From Actinomycetota bacterium (GTDB lineage Bacteria > Actinomycetota > Actinomycetes > Nanopelagicales > Nanopelagicaceae): a stretch of 7,343 nt of DNA. Position 1 is the first letter of the stretch. The number at the start of each line of letters is the position of its first letter. The translations under genes were made by a program, and so were the position numbers. Below are positions 5,948-7,343 of this stretch, piece by piece. The notes beneath the pieces are model-generated. The model made no database searches. It was given only the letters and a program-made list of their open reading frames with translations, and had not been told where the DNA came from. Location of the stretch: assembly GCA_947480465.1 (NCBI GenBank), contig CANKCT010000041.1:1-7343 (forward strand). The letters are read 5' to 3'.

Positions 5948-6696
5948 GAATAGATCTGCAAGACCGCACGGTTATCGTAACAGGTGCTGGTGGAGGTATC
6001 GGTTCAGCTTCGGTCAAGCTACTTGTTGAGTGCGGTGCGCATGTTGTTTGTGTGGATAATAACGAAGCTGCATTAAACGAGCTCGCAAAAAATTTTCAAG
6101 AGAGTCAATTAACACTTATTCCTCTTTCGATTAGCGATGCTCAATCTGCTTCTAAAGTCATAGAACTTTCGATGGCTAAACGCAAACAGCTTCATGCACT
6201 TATTCATATGTCTGCAGTCTTAGAAGCAATTGAAATAGATGATGTGAGTGAAGATCAATGGCAGAGTCACATGGATTCGAACATCAATGCAACATTTTTC
6301 CTATCAAGGGCTGCAGCAAACATCATGAAAGGCCAAGACTTTGGCGGAAAAATAATTTTAATGTCCTCGGTAGCTTGGTTGTCAGGTGGCATGTCAACTC
6401 GTTTGCCATATGCAACAACAAAAGGTGCGGTCACCACTATGGCGAGAGGTTTGGCTAAAGCGTATGGGCCTTATGGAATTACTGTAAATACAGTTGCTCC
6501 TGGACTGATTGATACCGCGATGATGCGAAAGGGTCTTAGTGATTCAGCGCGAAGTGCGATGGAAGAGGCAACTCCACTCAAGCGCTTCGGTACGCCTGAA
6601 GAGGTGGCAACAGTGCTAGTTTTTCTTGCTTCAGATGGAGCGAATTTTATTTCGGGGGCAACAATAAACGTGTCCGGTGGATTTACACTCTATTGA
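5944..6696 (+). CDS. Short-chain dehydrogenase/reductase (SDR family, FabG-like)
   Basis: A 250-residue classical SDR of standard length. Seen: TGAGGGIG at residues 13-20, Asp38 (VCVDNN) indicating NAD(H) preference, Asn113 (DSNINATFF), Ser141/Ser142 (LMSSVAW), catalytic Tyr156-Lys160 (YATTK), APGLIDT at 185-191, and the C-terminal SGATINVSGGFTLY. The NNAG position reads HMSA (88-91). The GTG start at 5944 overlaps the previous stop in GTGA and has only a weak GGA in front, so translation is likely coupled to the upstream SDR. Two co-expressed SDRs suggest either two successive oxidations (or an oxidation and a reduction) or a paired complex. Annotation as a 3-oxoacyl-ACP reductase would be over-specific in this catabolic setting. 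Confidence 0.92.
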   Translation: MRIDLQDRTVIVTGAGGGIGSASVKLLVECGAHVVCVDNNEAALNELAKNFQESQLTLIPLSISDAQSASKVIELSMAKRKQLHALIHMSAVLEAIEIDDVSEDQWQSHMDSNINATFFLSRAAANIMKGQDFGGKIILMSSVAWLSGGMSTRLPYATTKGAVTTMARGLAKAYGPYGITVNTVAPGLIDTAMMRKGLSDSARSAMEEATPLKRFGTPEEVATVLVFLASDGANFISGATINVSGGFTLY

Positions 6697-6780
6697 TTTA
6701 GCAGCTCTTTTTTCTTGATTCCGACTACACTTGCGAATGTTCGTAGAGTGCGGGCAACCAATGGAATAAAGGGGTACAAG
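6697..6780. other. Gap between the second SDR and the LacI-family gene
   Basis: This 84-bp gap contains a T-run at 6708-6713 without a convincing hairpin before it, TAGAGT at 6744-6749 as a possible -10 box without a well-spaced -35, and a short CGAA/TTCG inverted repeat at 6734-6743 that could be a weak autoregulatory site. Whether the regulator has its own promoter is not settled. Confidence 0.3.
6768..6774 (+). promoter_or_regulatory. Ribosome binding site for the LacI-family gene
   Basis: AAAGGGG lies six bases before GTG 6781 and decides that start. The ATG at 6761 is followed two codons later by a stop and cannot be used. Confidence 0.65.
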
Positions 6781-7343
6781 GTGGCTAGAAATAGTGAATT
6801 GCCTATTGCAAAGCCCCCTAGAGCCACTATTCGTGATGTAGCCCGAATAGCCAAAGTTGATCCAAGTCTGGTTTCAAGAATTGTAAATAACGATCCAAAA
6901 GCAAGCGCAACTCTAGCAACCAGAAAGCGTGTTCTGGACGCGGTTGAGGAATTGGGATATCGAGCTAATTCTGCTGCGCGAATGCTGAAAACTGCGCGCA
7001 CACAGATGATAGGTCTACTTTTACCGGATTTTTCTAATCCCATGTATTCAGCAATTATCTCTGGAGTTGAAAAACGTTGTGAAGAAATTGGATATGGAGT
7101 TTTATTGGGCGATCATGCAGAAGGCAACTCCGAAAAAACTTTTACGGATTTACTTGAAAGTGGTCAAGTTGATGGACTCCTAATTGCTTCGGGAACCCTT
7201 CCTGACTCATTTTTGAAAAATAATATATTAAATCATCATGCTTCAGTTGTGATGATAAATAGAAGAGTAAGAGGAGCAGATGCCAGCGTGATCGTGAAAG
7301 ATGAACTCGGGGCTGAGCTAGCTGTTCAACATCTTTCTCAGTA
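6781..7343 (+). CDS. LacI-family transcriptional regulator, 3' end beyond the window
   Basis: The first 187 codons of a LacI/PurR-type repressor. Residues 16-40 are the helix-turn-helix (TIRDVARIAKVDPSLVSRIV), with the recognition helix at VDPSLVSRIVN. The hinge follows at ELGYRANSAARML, where Leu69 corresponds to the minor-groove-intercalating leucine. The periplasmic-binding-protein-like effector domain begins at TQMIGLLLPDFSNPMYS (74-90) and includes VDGLLIASGT (130-139) and SVVMINRRV (155-163). Such proteins bind CG-centred palindromes and release them on binding a sugar or sugar acid. The palindrome at 1478-1495 has this architecture and may be a target, although it lies about 5.3 kb away and the gene could equally control genes beyond the right edge. 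The GTG start has a good AAAGGGG ribosome site. About half the usual length of roughly 340 residues is visible. Confidence 0.95.
   Translation, partial: MARNSELPIAKPPRATIRDVARIAKVDPSLVSRIVNNDPKASATLATRKRVLDAVEELGYRANSAARMLKTARTQMIGLLLPDFSNPMYSAIISGVEKRCEEIGYGVLLGDHAEGNSEKTFTDLLESGQVDGLLIASGTLPDSFLKNNILNHHASVVMINRRVRGADASVIVKDELGAELAVQHLSQ

Noticed and set aside
6697..6720. Intrinsic terminator after the second SDR
   Set aside because: A run of six T is present, but the bases before it do not form a stable GC-rich hairpin.
6690..7043. A 117-codon open frame on the minus strand at the right end
   Set aside because: It lies over the helix-turn-helix and hinge of the LacI-family gene and has low-complexity composition.

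Overview
The window is a catabolic gene cluster from a bacterium with modest GC (low-to-mid 40s by eye). Two genes start directly at a predicted transcription start, behind TAnnnT -10 boxes, and regulators of the IclR and LacI families are present. That combination fits a low-GC actinobacterium of the planktonic freshwater or marine type. This assignment is inference from style, because no rRNA or marker gene is present.

Layout, left to right. (1) Minus strand, 1-1417: a class III (CaiB/BaiF) CoA-transferase, cut by the left edge, preceded in its operon by a MaoC-type hot-dog hydratase; the two overlap by one base. (2) A 107-bp divergent control region with a CG-centred palindrome whose two arms serve as the -35 boxes of opposing promoters. 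(3) Plus strand, 1525-3524: an enolase-superfamily (mandelate racemase-like) acid-sugar dehydratase or racemase, translationally coupled to a xylose-isomerase-like TIM-barrel epimerase/isomerase. (4) Minus strand, 3542-4901: an IclR regulator followed 13 bp later by a DUF1349 concanavalin A-like protein. (5) A 143-bp divergent region with three short direct repeats and two promoters. (6) Plus strand, 5045-6696: two overlapping short-chain dehydrogenases. (7) From 6781 to the right edge: the first 187 codons of a LacI-family repressor.

Taken together this looks like a pathway for a small hydroxy acid or sugar acid. The enolase-superfamily enzyme would dehydrate or epimerise the acid, the TIM-barrel enzyme would isomerise it, one or both SDRs would oxidise hydroxyl groups, and the CoA-transferase/MaoC pair would process the acid as a CoA thioester. 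The substrate cannot be read from the sequence. Two of the enzymes carry substitutions at positions that are catalytic in the best-studied relatives (Lys to Pro in the enolase-superfamily KxK motif, Asp/Asn to Ala in the MaoC motif). They may therefore do unusual chemistry. No RNA gene, CRISPR array, transposon or phage element was seen, and no gene-free stretch exceeds 300 bp.
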